Shown in pieces: positions 15,383 through 24,736 of a stretch of DNA of 64,000 nt (its first letter is position 1; each line of letters begins with the position of its first letter). This stretch comes from an uncultured Isosphaeraceae bacterium. GTDB taxonomy: Bacteria > Planctomycetota > Planctomycetia > Isosphaerales > Isosphaeraceae. The stretch lies in the NCBI GenBank assembly GCA_945957605.1, contig CAMFLR010000003.1, forward strand, positions 1 through 64,000, given 5' to 3'. Under the pieces are notes generated by a model that was not told the DNA's origin, did not search any database, and worked only from the letters and a program-made list of their open reading frames with translations. Position numbers and translations under genes: made by a program.

Positions 15383-18300
15383 TTACTCGGGCGCTTCGAC
15401 GGTAACGGCCATGACGATCGGCGCGGTCGCATCGCGTCCTTTGACCAGCTCGATGCTTTCGATCGAGTCGGTCGGTCGCTTCGGGCTGACTGTCAGGTAG
15501 CGCAATTGCTGACCACGGAGCATGAAAGCGAGCTTCGATTCCGGCACATCGATGCGCCTGATGTAGTCGGCGAAGTGAACGCCGTCGCGGAGCGGGTGAT
15601 CTTCAGTCTTACCGTTGGCATAGTGCAGTCGGACGATCATCGACACTCCGCGCGGGCCGTTCGATGTCGCTCCCCAGCCGCTCACGCCGCTCAGGAAGTG
15701 AATCGTTTTCGCGGGACCGTTGCACGCGATCGAGACCGAACGCGGCATCTTGGGCGGCACGGTTCCGTTGTTGCTGTGCAGCAAAATCGCGTTGGGCACG
15801 CGATCGCCCTGCGGGTCGACGAGTTGGAACGGCACGCCTTCAAATGTCTTCGGCGACCAGTCGGGGAAGATCATCCGCTCGATTGGCGAATCGCTGTCGT
15901 AGAACATCCCCTTCGTGCTGACGACGGTTGCACTCTTGCGCAGGTCGAGCGGCAGGAACTTCCCACGCTGGGCGAGGAAGGCGAGCAGGTCGGCAATTTG
16001 CTCGGCGGAGATTTGCTTTTCAAACCCTTCGGGCATAAGTGATTTCTTCGACGCCTTCAACTCGTCGATATCATCGCGCTGAACGCTATGACTCTTGCCT
16101 TCGGCGTCGATCAGTTCGACCGACGTTTTGCTTTCGGACGCGAGAATGCCGTTGAGCACGCGACCATCGGCGGTGGCGAGCGAGTATTGAACGAAGTTAC
16201 CCTCGACGCTCCGGCTCGGGTCGATGATGTTCACGAGCAGTTCGGTCTTGGGATGCGCGGCCATGCCGGTGAGGTCGGGGCCAACCTTGCCCCCTTCGCC
16301 GCTGTGCGTGTGACACTTGGCGCATTGTTCTTTGAACACCACTTTACCTTTTGCCGCGTCGCCTTTGGCCAGAACCTTGGGGGCGAGGCTGTCGATCACC
16401 TTCTGGCGGTCAAGGTCGGGCAAGCCGCCTCCGCGGGCGATCATCGCTTTTGCCTTGGTAGCGATGGTTGAATCAGGGTGAGTCGAGAGGGCCTGTTTCT
16501 GGTCGAGCGAAAGCTCGGTAAGCGATGTAGCGCCTTCGTCGACGCCGGCGAGAAATGCCTTGGTCCAGTCGGATCGGCCAAGCAGCGTTTTAATCGCCAG
16601 TGGTCGAACGCCGGGCGTTAGCGAGCCGAGTGATTTCACGAGCGCAGTTCCGGATTCGGGTGCCTCACTGGCGGCGATTGCGTTGATCAAACCAGTTGCC
16701 AGTGCGGGCGAGGTGCGCGGCGAAATCTGGGCGAGCAATTGAGTGGCAATCGCCGGATCTTTCGCTCGCAATTCGACAAGCTGACGCGCTGCATCGACGC
16801 GGGCCGCGTCGGGCTTGGTGGCGTCAGAAGCCGCAGCGAGCAGGTTCTTGGCGATCTCGGCCGAAAACTTCGCGAACGCTTCCGAACCCCAGCGATTTCC
16901 TAGGCTCGAAAGCTGGCCGCGCGCTTCGGTCGAAATCCGCGTGAGCAGTGAGACCATTCCCTTTTCGGCTTCGGGAGTGAGCTTCACAACCTTGTCGCGC
17001 GCCGCACCTTTGAAGATGCCGGCGATGATTGCCTCGGCGGTTTTGGGCTCGGCGTCGGCCAAGGCGGCGAGCAGGGCGTTGATCGTCTCGGCATTGCCGC
17101 CGCGTGCGCTGTGCTCGGCGACTCGCCCCACAACCACGAGCGTTTGCGCGGTCGGTTTCTTGGCGTTCGCCCGCGTGGCGATCGCTTTCAGGAACGAAAC
17201 ATCGTGCTTCGCGGCGGCTGAGGTTGCTGCGTCACCAATCCAGTTGTCGTTATTCGCTGCACCATCGAGCAGGGCGTCGGCAATCGCTTCGCCCGCTTCG
17301 TTTGATGCATCGGCGTTGGCCAGTGCCATGAACGTGGCGAGCCGCACCTGGGCATCGGGGTCGCTCAGGGACTTGCTTGCGAACAGCGCGGGAACCGCGC
17401 CGGCAGCGGGAATCACAAGTGCGGCATTGCGGCGAACTCCCGCCGAAGGATGTGCGAGTGCACTCTTCACAGCGGCGGCTGCCTCGAAGTTTCTGCCATC
17501 AACCGCGTTCAGGCCGTGCAAGGTCCAAAGCGCGTGAATCGCGCCCACATTAAGGCCAATGTCATCGACCGACTTATCCGCAAGCAACACAATCAGCGCC
17601 GGGACGACATCCTGATTGCCACGCTCAACCAGCAAGCGTTGAGCATGAAGTCGCCAGAACATATTGTCATTTTTTAGAGCCACGACCAAGCCTGCGCCGT
17701 CGGCGGGATCGAGCTTGGGTTGAACGGCTGGCTTGGCGTCGTCGCGTACGATCCGGTAAATCCGGCCGTGCGTCTTATCGCGCAACGGGGTGACGTAGGC
17801 GTTTCCCTTGCCGTTCTGGAAACCTTCGGGCACCGGGTTGTGCTGGACGATGAAGTTGTACCAGTCGATCATCCAGACATTGCCGTCGGGGCCAACGTCG
17901 CCAGCGACGGGCGAGGTCCACTCATCGTCGCTCGCCGCCAGGTTCCAGGCGTTGTGCGAGTGGAAGTCGCTGCCTTTGGGATGCAACGTGAAGGTCGACA
18001 GAAGGTGACCCGTCGGCTCGGCGACGAACGCGGTGCGGTTCCAGTATTGCTGGGGATAGGTGCGAGCGGTGTAAAGCGCATGGCCGGCGCCTGCGGTGAA
18101 ACCGCCGTGCCAGTCGACCTGGCGGACCTTTTCGGTGATCGGCCAGAAGCGGTTCGATGAGGCGATGTTCTTCAGCACTTGCGGCGACCAGCCGCGGACC
18201 GACTCGTAGTAGCGATTGGCGAGCGGCATGTAAACGCTCGGGCAGCCGTTGGCCGTCGAGCCGAAGAGAAGGCCTTCCTCGCTGATGCCTACACCCCACG

Positions 18301-19714
18301 AGTTGTTGTTCGTGTTCCGCAGGAATTCGAGCTTCGACCCATCGGGTTTGAAGCGATAAAAACCCTGGCGGAAGTTGTGCTGCTCGCCGCCGACGGTGCC
18401 GCTGAACGGCGAGTAGCCGACCATGCCATAGAGCCAGTTATCAAGGCCGTAACGCAGGTTGCTGGGGCCGGCGTGGGTGTCGTGCGTATCCCATCCGGAG
18501 AGCAAAACTTCGCGAGTGTCTGCCTTGTCGTCGCCGTTCGTGTCTTTGAGGAACAGCGTCTCGGGCGCCTGATGCACCACCACGCCACCACGGGCAAAGG
18601 TCAAGCTCGTAGGAATGCTCAGGTGATCGGCGAAGACGGTGAACTTGTCGGCCCGGCCGTCGCCATCGGTGTCTTCACAAATCTTGATGCGGTCGTGGCC
18701 TGAACCCTTGGGTTGGATTTCGTTCGGGTAGTCGGTCGTTTCGGCGATCCAGAGTCGGCCGCGATGATCCCACGCCAGGCAAATTGGCTTGGCGATTTCG
18801 GGCTCGGCGGCAAACAGCTTGGCGCTGAAGCCGGCGGGCATGGCGAGATGCTTGGCCGATTCGGCGGGGTCGAGCGGCTTTTGCATTTTGCGAATCGGCT
18901 CGCCCTGCGCTCCCCATTTGCCGCCTGGCGTGTAGAGCGGAATCTTGGCGCTTGGCTCGTACTCAAAGGGTTTGAGGCCGCTCGCAACATGTGGACGGCT
19001 ATCGAACACGTCCCCCTTATTCGCTGCCCAGCGCAGGCCGCGCTCGATCAGATCCTGAAAACCGGGCTGATCCCACGTCCGGTCATCGTGGCCGTAGGCC
19101 GTGTAGAAAATGCGTCCCTTGCCGTGGGTGCGAGTCCAGCTCCAGGGCTCGTCGCCTTCGCGATCGCTACGAACCTGCAGCACTTCGCGATTCTTGGGGT
19201 TGTGCTTCGTGTGCACATACGTTTCGTCCCAGGTGCGGAACGGCTCGATCCCCTTCATGATCGGATGGGTGGGGGCGACGATCTTGGTTTCGAACTCACC
19301 TGTGCCGTGGCGGAGGAACTGGCCACCCATGAGCGCGACGACTTCATCGTTATTGCGGAAGCAAAACGTCGCGCAGTGAATCGGGGCGAAGCCGCCGCCG
19401 TTGTTCACGTAGTCGAGAAGTGCTTTGGCTTGATCGCTCGCGATGTTGTCGATGTTCGCGTAGAGCAGCAGAACATCGTACTTGGCGAGCGTCGATTGGT
19501 TGAGGTCGTCGACCTTTTCGGTGTAGGTGACGTCGATGCCTCGACCGGCCATGACCGGGATGAGTTGCGCCGCTCGATCGCCGGGAACGTGGTGGCCGCG
19601 ATCGCCGAGGAAGAGGACTTTGAGATTCGCCGGTGCCGCGCTCGCCTGCGCGCCGGGCGCAAGCGCCACGATCGCAAGCGCGAGAGCCATCGCGGCAGAA
19701 TACCAACGGTTCAT
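15383..19714 (-). CDS. Secreted ThuA/beta-propeller dehydrogenase/HEAT/cytochrome c protein
   Basis: This 1443-residue exported protein joins four modules. A signal peptide (to about residue 26, AQASAAP) precedes a ThuA-like amidotransferase-fold domain (about 27-260: LFLGDRGHHVP, HCATFCF). A membrane-bound-dehydrogenase beta-propeller follows (about 310-700: KICEDTDGDGRADKFTVF, MIDWYN, HGRIYRIV), then HEAT repeats (about 700-1100) and a cytochrome c domain with CAKCH near residue 1130 and a distal LMPEGFEKQIS methionine. A C-terminal beta-rich domain ends it. The ATG at 19714 has GAGGAA 7 nt upstream. Such proteins are abundant in planctomycetes and are thought to oxidise sugars or polymers; the substrate is unknown. 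Confidence 0.9.
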   Translation of the reverse strand: MNRWYSAAMALALAIVALAPGAQASAAPANLKVLFLGDRGHHVPGDRAAQLIPVMAGRGIDVTYTEKVDDLNQSTLAKYDVLLLYANIDNIASDQAKALLDYVNNGGGFAPIHCATFCFRNNDEVVALMGGQFLRHGTGEFETKIVAPTHPIMKGIEPFRTWDETYVHTKHNPKNREVLQVRSDREGDEPWSWTRTHGKGRIFYTAYGHDDRTWDQPGFQDLIERGLRWAANKGDVFDSRPHVASGLKPFEYEPSAKIPLYTPGGKWGAQGEPIRKMQKPLDPAESAKHLAMPAGFSAKLFAAEPEIAKPICLAWDHRGRLWIAETTDYPNEIQPKGSGHDRIKICEDTDGDGRADKFTVFADHLSIPTSLTFARGGVVVHQAPETLFLKDTNGDDKADTREVLLSGWDTHDTHAGPSNLRYGLDNWLYGMVGYSPFSGTVGGEQHNFRQGFYRFKPDGSKLEFLRNTNNNSWGVGISEEGLLFGSTANGCPSVYMPLANRYYESVRGWSPQVLKNIASSNRFWPITEKVRQVDWHGGFTAGAGHALYTARTYPQQYWNRTAFVAEPTGHLLSTFTLHPKGSDFHSHNAWNLAASDDEWTSPVAGDVGPDGNVWMIDWYNFIVQHNPVPEGFQNGKGNAYVTPLRDKTHGRIYRIVRDDAKPAVQPKLDPADGAGLVVALKNDNMFWRLHAQRLLVERGNQDVVPALIVLLADKSVDDIGLNVGAIHALWTLHGLNAVDGRNFEAAAAVKSALAHPSAGVRRNAALVIPAAGAVPALFASKSLSDPDAQVRLATFMALANADASNEAGEAIADALLDGAANNDNWIGDAATSAAAKHDVSFLKAIATRANAKKPTAQTLVVVGRVAEHSARGGNAETINALLAALADAEPKTAEAIIAGIFKGAARDKVVKLTPEAEKGMVSLLTRISTEARGQLSSLGNRWGSEAFAKFSAEIAKNLLAAASDATKPDAARVDAARQLVELRAKDPAIATQLLAQISPRTSPALATGLINAIAASEAPESGTALVKSLGSLTPGVRPLAIKTLLGRSDWTKAFLAGVDEGATSLTELSLDQKQALSTHPDSTIATKAKAMIARGGGLPDLDRQKVIDSLAPKVLAKGDAAKGKVVFKEQCAKCHTHSGEGGKVGPDLTGMAAHPKTELLVNIIDPSRSVEGNFVQYSLATADGRVLNGILASESKTSVELIDAEGKSHSVQRDDIDELKASKKSLMPEGFEKQISAEQIADLLAFLAQRGKFLPLDLRKSATVVSTKGMFYDSDSPIERMIFPDWSPKTFEGVPFQLVDPQGDRVPNAILLHSNNGTVPPKMPRSVSIACNGPAKTIHFLSGVSGWGATSNGPRGVSMIVRLHYANGKTEDHPLRDGVHFADYIRRIDVPESKLAFMLRGQQLRYLTVSPKRPTDSIESIELVKGRDATAPIVMAVTVEAPE

Positions 19715-19848
19715 GGGTGGATTCCTCGTCTTAAACGCGACGCGCCGACGTTTTGCGAAACAAATGATGAACTGACAGAGACGTGGGGGGCAGAGATGTT
19801 GCGTCAATCGTAGAAAACCGCGCCTGAAGCTGCAAGGGAGCGGCCGAA

Positions 19849-21636
19849 TCAACGTCCGCCCACGACCGTGAATTCAGCCGAAGAACCTTCCGGCTTCGCC
19901 ACTTCGACCTTGAGCGACTTCCGCGCGGTGGTTTCCACACGCAACGTCAGTTTGTGCACGCCCGGCTCGAGTTCGACGGCGAAATTCGCTCCTTCGGGAG
20001 CCGACTTCTCATCGATCCACGCCTTCACGCTCGCCGCATCTCCGAGACGGAATTCAACCTGCCCCGCGGCGGTCACATTCACTTCGCCCTGAATGTAGAC
20101 GATCGAGCTTTCACTCAAGGCCGCGAATTCGCCGAGCGGAACATTACCCGAAACGAGTGCATAACCCGGAAGCCAGTGTGAGGTCTCTGCGCCCAGGACA
20201 TCCTTCTGGAAGATGTCGTCATCGGGAGCGGTTTTCGCGAGATCTTCAGTCACCGGCTTGAGCACGCGCCAACGTTGAATCGTCGGCGTGGTGTGAATCG
20301 CGTAGGCGCCGGGCTTGCCAAGTTCGGAGAGGAACCGCAGCAGATCGACAAACTCAGCGCGGGTGAGGAAATTCACCAGCCCCTTGGGCATCAGCGAACC
20401 GCCGTCCTTGCTGTCGTCGATATCGTCGGTGGGAATCGTTCGCAGCTCGCCGGTCGCCTCGCGGAGGACGATCCGTTTGTCGTCCTTATCGGCGACGATT
20501 CCTTGATAGACGCGGCCGTCGGTGGTTTGAATCACCTTGGTCACGAACTCTTCCTTGATCGCCTGGTCGGGCAGCATGATCGAGTTGATCAAATAATCAA
20601 CGGGCGATGTCGTTCCCACGGCAGTCAGTTCGGGGCCAACTCCGCCGCCTGCGCTAACGAGTGCGTGGCACTTGGTGCAATTGAGATCGGCGCGACGGAA
20701 AACCTGCTCGCCACGCGCGGCATTTCCCTTGGCCGTCACCTCGGCGATGAGCGCGTCCATCGCAGCCTTGTCGAGCGGTTTGATGTCGGTCGTGATCTTC
20801 GCGAGCTTGGAGAGCACGTTGACGAGATTGGCGTCAGACCGGCCCAGAGCGTAGAGCGCGCGAAGTGCGAGACGGGCCGAATCCTGCGGCAGATTCGCGT
20901 GAGTGATCGCGGTCGCCAGGGCTTCGGTGGCATCTTTGCGATCGAGGAACGGCTCGATCATCTTTGTGAAATCCTGTCCGGGTGCGGCGTCCTTGAGCAC
21001 GCCTGCGGCGAGGTCGGCTGCTGCTTTGGGGTCGGATTTCGCCAGCGAAGAAACGGCGATGGCACGCAGGCCAACGGGCTGGCCCGGCTTTGCGAGTGCG
21101 GCGATAGTGGCCTTATTGGTGTCGCCACCGAGTGCGGCAAGCGCATCGAGCGCGGCGGCGCGAAGTGAGTCGGATGTTGTGCGGGAATCGGCGATTTCGC
21201 GGAGCGGCTTGCCCAGGCGCTCGACCTTCCAGAGCGCTGAGAGGCGAATCGCCGCGACGCGTGTCGCCTGGTCGTTCTTGGCGGTCAACAAGCTGCTGAG
21301 CTGAGAGAAATCACCTTCGGGATTGAGCTTCCGCGTGAGCGATGCTTCGGCGAGTGCCTCGAGTGCCTTGCGGGTGTTCGCTGGCGAGAAACCCTTGTCG
21401 GCGACGGCTTGCGCAAAGAGATAAGATAACTCGGCCGGCTTGCCGCCCTTGCCGATCCGTTCGATGATCGCCCCTTTTCGTTCGTCGGGGAGACGTTTCA
21501 GCAGCTTGATCAAGGGGCTTTCAGCGGTTGCGTCTTCATCCTGGGCAAATGCTGCCACGCTCGCGATTGCAAGGCCGAGCCAGGCTGCGAATCCCACGCG
21601 CATTGCCGTCTTCAACATCATCGCACCGGAGCGCAT
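19849..21636 (-). CDS. Secreted HEAT-repeat/cytochrome c protein
   Basis: About 595 residues: a signal peptide ending near SVAAFAQDED, helical HEAT-like repeats (about 50-300), a haem site CTKCH near residue 319 followed by GPELTAVG, LMPKGLVNFLT (probable axial Met), and a C-terminal beta-sandwich (about 450-595). It corresponds to the second half of the fused protein encoded next to it. The frame is open further upstream, but signal-peptide position points to one of the ATGs at 21636 or 21621. It probably serves as electron acceptor for the SGNH/propeller protein encoded just upstream. Confidence 0.85.
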   Translation of the reverse strand: MRSGAMMLKTAMRVGFAAWLGLAIASVAAFAQDEDATAESPLIKLLKRLPDERKGAIIERIGKGGKPAELSYLFAQAVADKGFSPANTRKALEALAEASLTRKLNPEGDFSQLSSLLTAKNDQATRVAAIRLSALWKVERLGKPLREIADSRTTSDSLRAAALDALAALGGDTNKATIAALAKPGQPVGLRAIAVSSLAKSDPKAAADLAAGVLKDAAPGQDFTKMIEPFLDRKDATEALATAITHANLPQDSARLALRALYALGRSDANLVNVLSKLAKITTDIKPLDKAAMDALIAEVTAKGNAARGEQVFRRADLNCTKCHALVSAGGGVGPELTAVGTTSPVDYLINSIMLPDQAIKEEFVTKVIQTTDGRVYQGIVADKDDKRIVLREATGELRTIPTDDIDDSKDGGSLMPKGLVNFLTRAEFVDLLRFLSELGKPGAYAIHTTPTIQRWRVLKPVTEDLAKTAPDDDIFQKDVLGAETSHWLPGYALVSGNVPLGEFAALSESSIVYIQGEVNVTAAGQVEFRLGDAASVKAWIDEKSAPEGANFAVELEPGVHKLTLRVETTARKSLKVEVAKPEGSSAEFTVVGGR

Positions 21637-21760
21637 GACAGTTATGAACCTCAATGGTAGGTCAACCAAAGCGAAAACGTGCACACCCAGCCGCAAGCGG
21701 TCGGGGGCACGCCATGCATTGAGAGAAATGTCTTGTAACAATCTTTCGATGGGCGTGTCA

Positions 21761-21791
21761 AACGGGGGAAACATGAGATGCTTCCCCCGTT
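21761..21791 (-). terminator. Strong hairpin after the SGNH/propeller gene
   Basis: Perfect 10-bp arms AACGGGGGAA (21761-21770) and TTCCCCCGTT (21782-21791) with an 11-nt loop lie 12 bp beyond the stop of the 884-residue gene. The U-run after the stem is only two or three long, so partial termination or mRNA stabilisation between the two genes is more likely than a full stop. Confidence 0.55.
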
Positions 21792-21803
21792 CGACCATGC
21801 CAT

Positions 21804-24458
21804 TTACTTCGCGCGATTCTGACCCTTCGTCTGCGTCTTACCGCCCGACTCGGCCTTGATGCGGCGGTCGAGCGTCTTGTTCGTCTCGTTGAAGGTGTAT
21901 TCCAGGTAATAATCCTGTTCCTCAGCGAGAGCTTCCGTGACGACTTCCTGCGCCTTCGCGGCGTCCTTACCGTTGAAGAAGCTCAGCGCTCGAACTGCTT
22001 CGAGACGAACGCGCGGGTTCTTGTCGTTGACCGCCTTCTGCAACAGTTCGAGCGGCTTGGCCACCCGGTCGCGCCAGTAGCACAGCACGCGAACCGCCGC
22101 CGCCCGCGCCTTGGGCTCGGGGCAGGTGAGCAACGTCTTCAAGAGCGGCTCGTTGATCACGTCGAAGCTCTGGTGAATCCATAGGGCTTCAAGCTGGTCG
22201 TGCCAGAATTCGGGATCCGACTTCGACCGCGACGCAAGCCACGTCTTCGTCGCCGCCATCACCTCGTCCTGCGAGTGTTCGCGCAGCTCGCGACGAGCGC
22301 GATAACGGGTGCGGTCTTCGGGGCTCTTGAGCAATTCGAGCAGTTCGGGAACGCTGGCACCGGCGATCTTGGCAGGCTTGACGAGCGGACGATCCTTGTA
22401 GGTGATCCGCCAGATGCGGCCGTGCTCGACGTCGCGATTCGGGTCGCGGAGCGAGTGCTGCATGTGACCGATCAGCGGGTTGTACCAGTCGACGATGTAG
22501 AACGCGCCATCGGGACCGAACTCGAGGTCAACCGGACGGAAATTGGGATCTTCCGACTTGAGCAAGGGCTCGACTGGAGTCGCGCTGAAGCCTGATCCGT
22601 CTTCCTTCACGCGATAGCGAAGCACGCCTTGGAAGCCGATGCAGTTGTTGAGCAGATAGTCGCCCTGAGTGTCGTCTGGGAAGTGGCGGCTGGAGACCAG
22701 CTCGCAGCCCGCTGTGGGGCGCCACTGCATCTTGAAGAACTGCTTCATGCTGCCGTGCTTGCTCGGGTAATCGACCTGGCCCGAGAACGCGGTGCCGTAA
22801 TAGTTGGCGCCGCCGGAAGCATCGGCGACGAAGTTCTGGCCCCAGCGATCGACATAGTGACCCCAGGGATTCGCGAAGCCGTACGACACGAAGATGTCGA
22901 ACTTCTGCGTCTTGGGCTCGAACCGGAAGAGGCCGGCTTCGTTCAGTCGCTTGGGACCGTACGGCGTTTCGATCTGCGAGTAGTGGAACGTCCCTTCTTG
23001 CCAGTAAAGCGCTCCGCCCGGATCCCACGTGAAAGCGTGCGACGCGTGGTGCGAGTCGGCCGAATCGAAGCCGTGCAGAATCACCTTCCGCTCGTCGGCC
23101 TTATCGTCGCCGTTTGTATCTTTCAGGAACATGATGTTCGGCTGCTGCGAGATATACACGCCGCCGTCGCCCAGCTCGATTCCGGTCGGCACGTGCAGCT
23201 TGTCGGCGAAGACGGTTTCCTTGTCGGCCTTGCCGTCGCCGTTCGTGTCCTCGTAGATGAGGATCATGTCGTTGACCGGCTTGCCAGGGAGGTATTGCGG
23301 GTACGACGGCATGGTCGTCACCCAGAGACGCCCCTTGGCGTCGAACGTCATCTGCACCGGCTTGCGAAGATTCGGGAAGTCAACTTCCGAGGCGAACAGG
23401 TTGATTTCGTAGCCGGCCGGCAGTTTGAACGTCTTCTTTGATTCTTCCGGCGACGTCAGCTTGATTGGCTGCTTGGCGTTTGTTTGCACGCGAACGAGGT
23501 CGCCGGTGCCGGCGTCGTCGATGGTGGCGGGAACGTTTTCACCCTTCGCGACGGCCCAGACGCGGGCTTCGCGATTTTCGATCATTTTGCGAAGCTTGGC
23601 GAATTCGGCGGGGAAGTTGACGATGCCGAACGGCGCCTTGCGACCGCCGTAGATATAGCAGCCGTTGACGGCGCGATAGTCGTAGTAGAACTGCAGGTTC
23701 TTCTCGGCGATTTCGGCTTTCAGCTTCGCGAGATCGGCCTTCACGCTGGCCGGACGGGCGCCGAAGAGATTTTTGTCGATGACTTCGCCGATGCGCTCGT
23801 CGCCCTGGGCGTTGAGGTGAATGCTGTTGAGCGTGAGCGGCTCGCGCGACTCGCGGTAGAGATCCATCGACGGCTTGAAGAGGTCGACGAAGATCACGCC
23901 CTTATCTTTGGCGATCTTGGCCATTTCTTCGGTGTAGAGCGCGATGTTTTCGTTGTTCTTCTTGCCATCGATGACGTGCGGGTTGTGCACGTCTTCCTGG
24001 GCGATCGGCGAGAGCAGCACGAGTTTGGGTGCGGCTTTCCCGTTGTACTTTGCGGTCGTCGTATCCTTGATGAACGATTCGAGGTCCTTGCGGAACTTGT
24101 CGAGACCGGCCGGACCGCCGAACGACTCGTTGAAGCCGAACGCGGCGATGACCACGTCGGGCTTTTCGTCGTTGAGGGTGTGGCCGTGATCCTCGAACCC
24201 CTTCGACCGGGGGCGAAGCTTCAACTCGTCGGCCGACCAGCCGAGGTTGTGGAAAACGAGGTTCAGCTCGGGGAAGCGGCTGTGCAGCAGGGTTTCAAAG
24301 TGGTTGAAGTACTGCATCCGCTCGGCGAGCGTGTTGCCGATCAGAATGATGCGGTCGCCTTTTTTGAGCGATAGGGCATCTTCGGCCCGGGCGCTGAGGG
24401 TTGAACCGATCAGGGCCGCGCCAAGCGCGAGCCAGAGCCACTGCTTCCGTCTCATCAT
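21804..24458 (-). CDS. Secreted SGNH hydrolase fused to beta-propeller dehydrogenase
   Basis: An 884-residue exported protein. After a signal peptide (to about ARAEDA, residue 27), an SGNH/GDSL-hydrolase domain covers about 30-240: IILIGNTLAERM as block I (with Asn/Thr in place of the usual Asp-Ser), block III GFNES, and NSIHLNAQGD with the catalytic-type His. A membrane-bound-dehydrogenase propeller follows (about 340-690: YEDTNGDGKADKETVF, HASHAFTWDPGG, IVDWYNPLIGH, HGRIWRIT), then HEAT repeats to the end. There is no haem motif; the next gene supplies one. The ATG pair at 24458 follows AAGGGA. It is the first gene of a run led by a sigma70-like promoter at 24599-24628. Confidence 0.88.
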   Translation of the reverse strand: MMRRKQWLWLALGAALIGSTLSARAEDALSLKKGDRIILIGNTLAERMQYFNHFETLLHSRFPELNLVFHNLGWSADELKLRPRSKGFEDHGHTLNDEKPDVVIAAFGFNESFGGPAGLDKFRKDLESFIKDTTTAKYNGKAAPKLVLLSPIAQEDVHNPHVIDGKKNNENIALYTEEMAKIAKDKGVIFVDLFKPSMDLYRESREPLTLNSIHLNAQGDERIGEVIDKNLFGARPASVKADLAKLKAEIAEKNLQFYYDYRAVNGCYIYGGRKAPFGIVNFPAEFAKLRKMIENREARVWAVAKGENVPATIDDAGTGDLVRVQTNAKQPIKLTSPEESKKTFKLPAGYEINLFASEVDFPNLRKPVQMTFDAKGRLWVTTMPSYPQYLPGKPVNDMILIYEDTNGDGKADKETVFADKLHVPTGIELGDGGVYISQQPNIMFLKDTNGDDKADERKVILHGFDSADSHHASHAFTWDPGGALYWQEGTFHYSQIETPYGPKRLNEAGLFRFEPKTQKFDIFVSYGFANPWGHYVDRWGQNFVADASGGANYYGTAFSGQVDYPSKHGSMKQFFKMQWRPTAGCELVSSRHFPDDTQGDYLLNNCIGFQGVLRYRVKEDGSGFSATPVEPLLKSEDPNFRPVDLEFGPDGAFYIVDWYNPLIGHMQHSLRDPNRDVEHGRIWRITYKDRPLVKPAKIAGASVPELLELLKSPEDRTRYRARRELREHSQDEVMAATKTWLASRSKSDPEFWHDQLEALWIHQSFDVINEPLLKTLLTCPEPKARAAAVRVLCYWRDRVAKPLELLQKAVNDKNPRVRLEAVRALSFFNGKDAAKAQEVVTEALAEEQDYYLEYTFNETNKTLDRRIKAESGGKTQTKGQNRAK

Positions 24459-24598
24459 CGATGTCCCTTTGCGCAAGTGCTCGAGCGGTCGGTAGGTGCG
24501 GATAATTCTGCGTTCGAGGGTTCGTCGGCGGGCAGGCGGGGACGAGTCAACGAGCGGGCCCTCGCACGAGAGGCCTGGTGCTCGACTCGCAAGCGTTG

Positions 24599-24628
24599 AT
24601 TATCACATAGGCGACATTCGCCCGTCAA
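24599..24628 (-). promoter_or_regulatory. Sigma70-type promoter of the SGNH/cytochrome run
   Basis: On the minus strand TTGACG (complement of 24623-24628) and GATAAT (complement of 24599-24604) are spaced by 18 bp, 5/6 matches to both consensus boxes. Transcription would start near 24592, leaving a leader of about 134 nt before the ATG at 24458. Confidence 0.65.
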
Positions 24629-24641
24629 TTTACGCCTGCTT

Positions 24642-24705
24642 TCAAACAATTCGCAAGAACACGCGCTCTTTCAGAAATCATGACACGCAATCAAACAATT
24701 GTTTG
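24642..24705. promoter_or_regulatory. Repeated TCAAACAATT operator-like sites
   Basis: TCAAACAATT occurs at 24642-24651 and again at 24691-24700, where it forms one side of the perfect 14-bp palindrome CAAACAATTGTTTG (24692-24705). The two sites lie about 14 and 63 bp upstream of the -35 box on the minus strand. The position fits an activator or repressor of the operon. The rest of the 24459-24736 spacer shows nothing else clear. Confidence 0.5.
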
Positions 24706-24736
24706 CGGTCGATTGCAGCAATGCTTGAAAGTGAGT

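Noticed and set aside
14909-16042. Long plus-strand frame antisense to the lyase and ThuA/cytochrome genes
   Set aside because: It is the mirror of GC-rich codons in well supported minus-strand genes; sequence is rich in Arg, His and Asp without motifs.
18713-19813. 366-codon plus-strand frame
   Set aside because: Antisense shadow of the ThuA domain; no family features.
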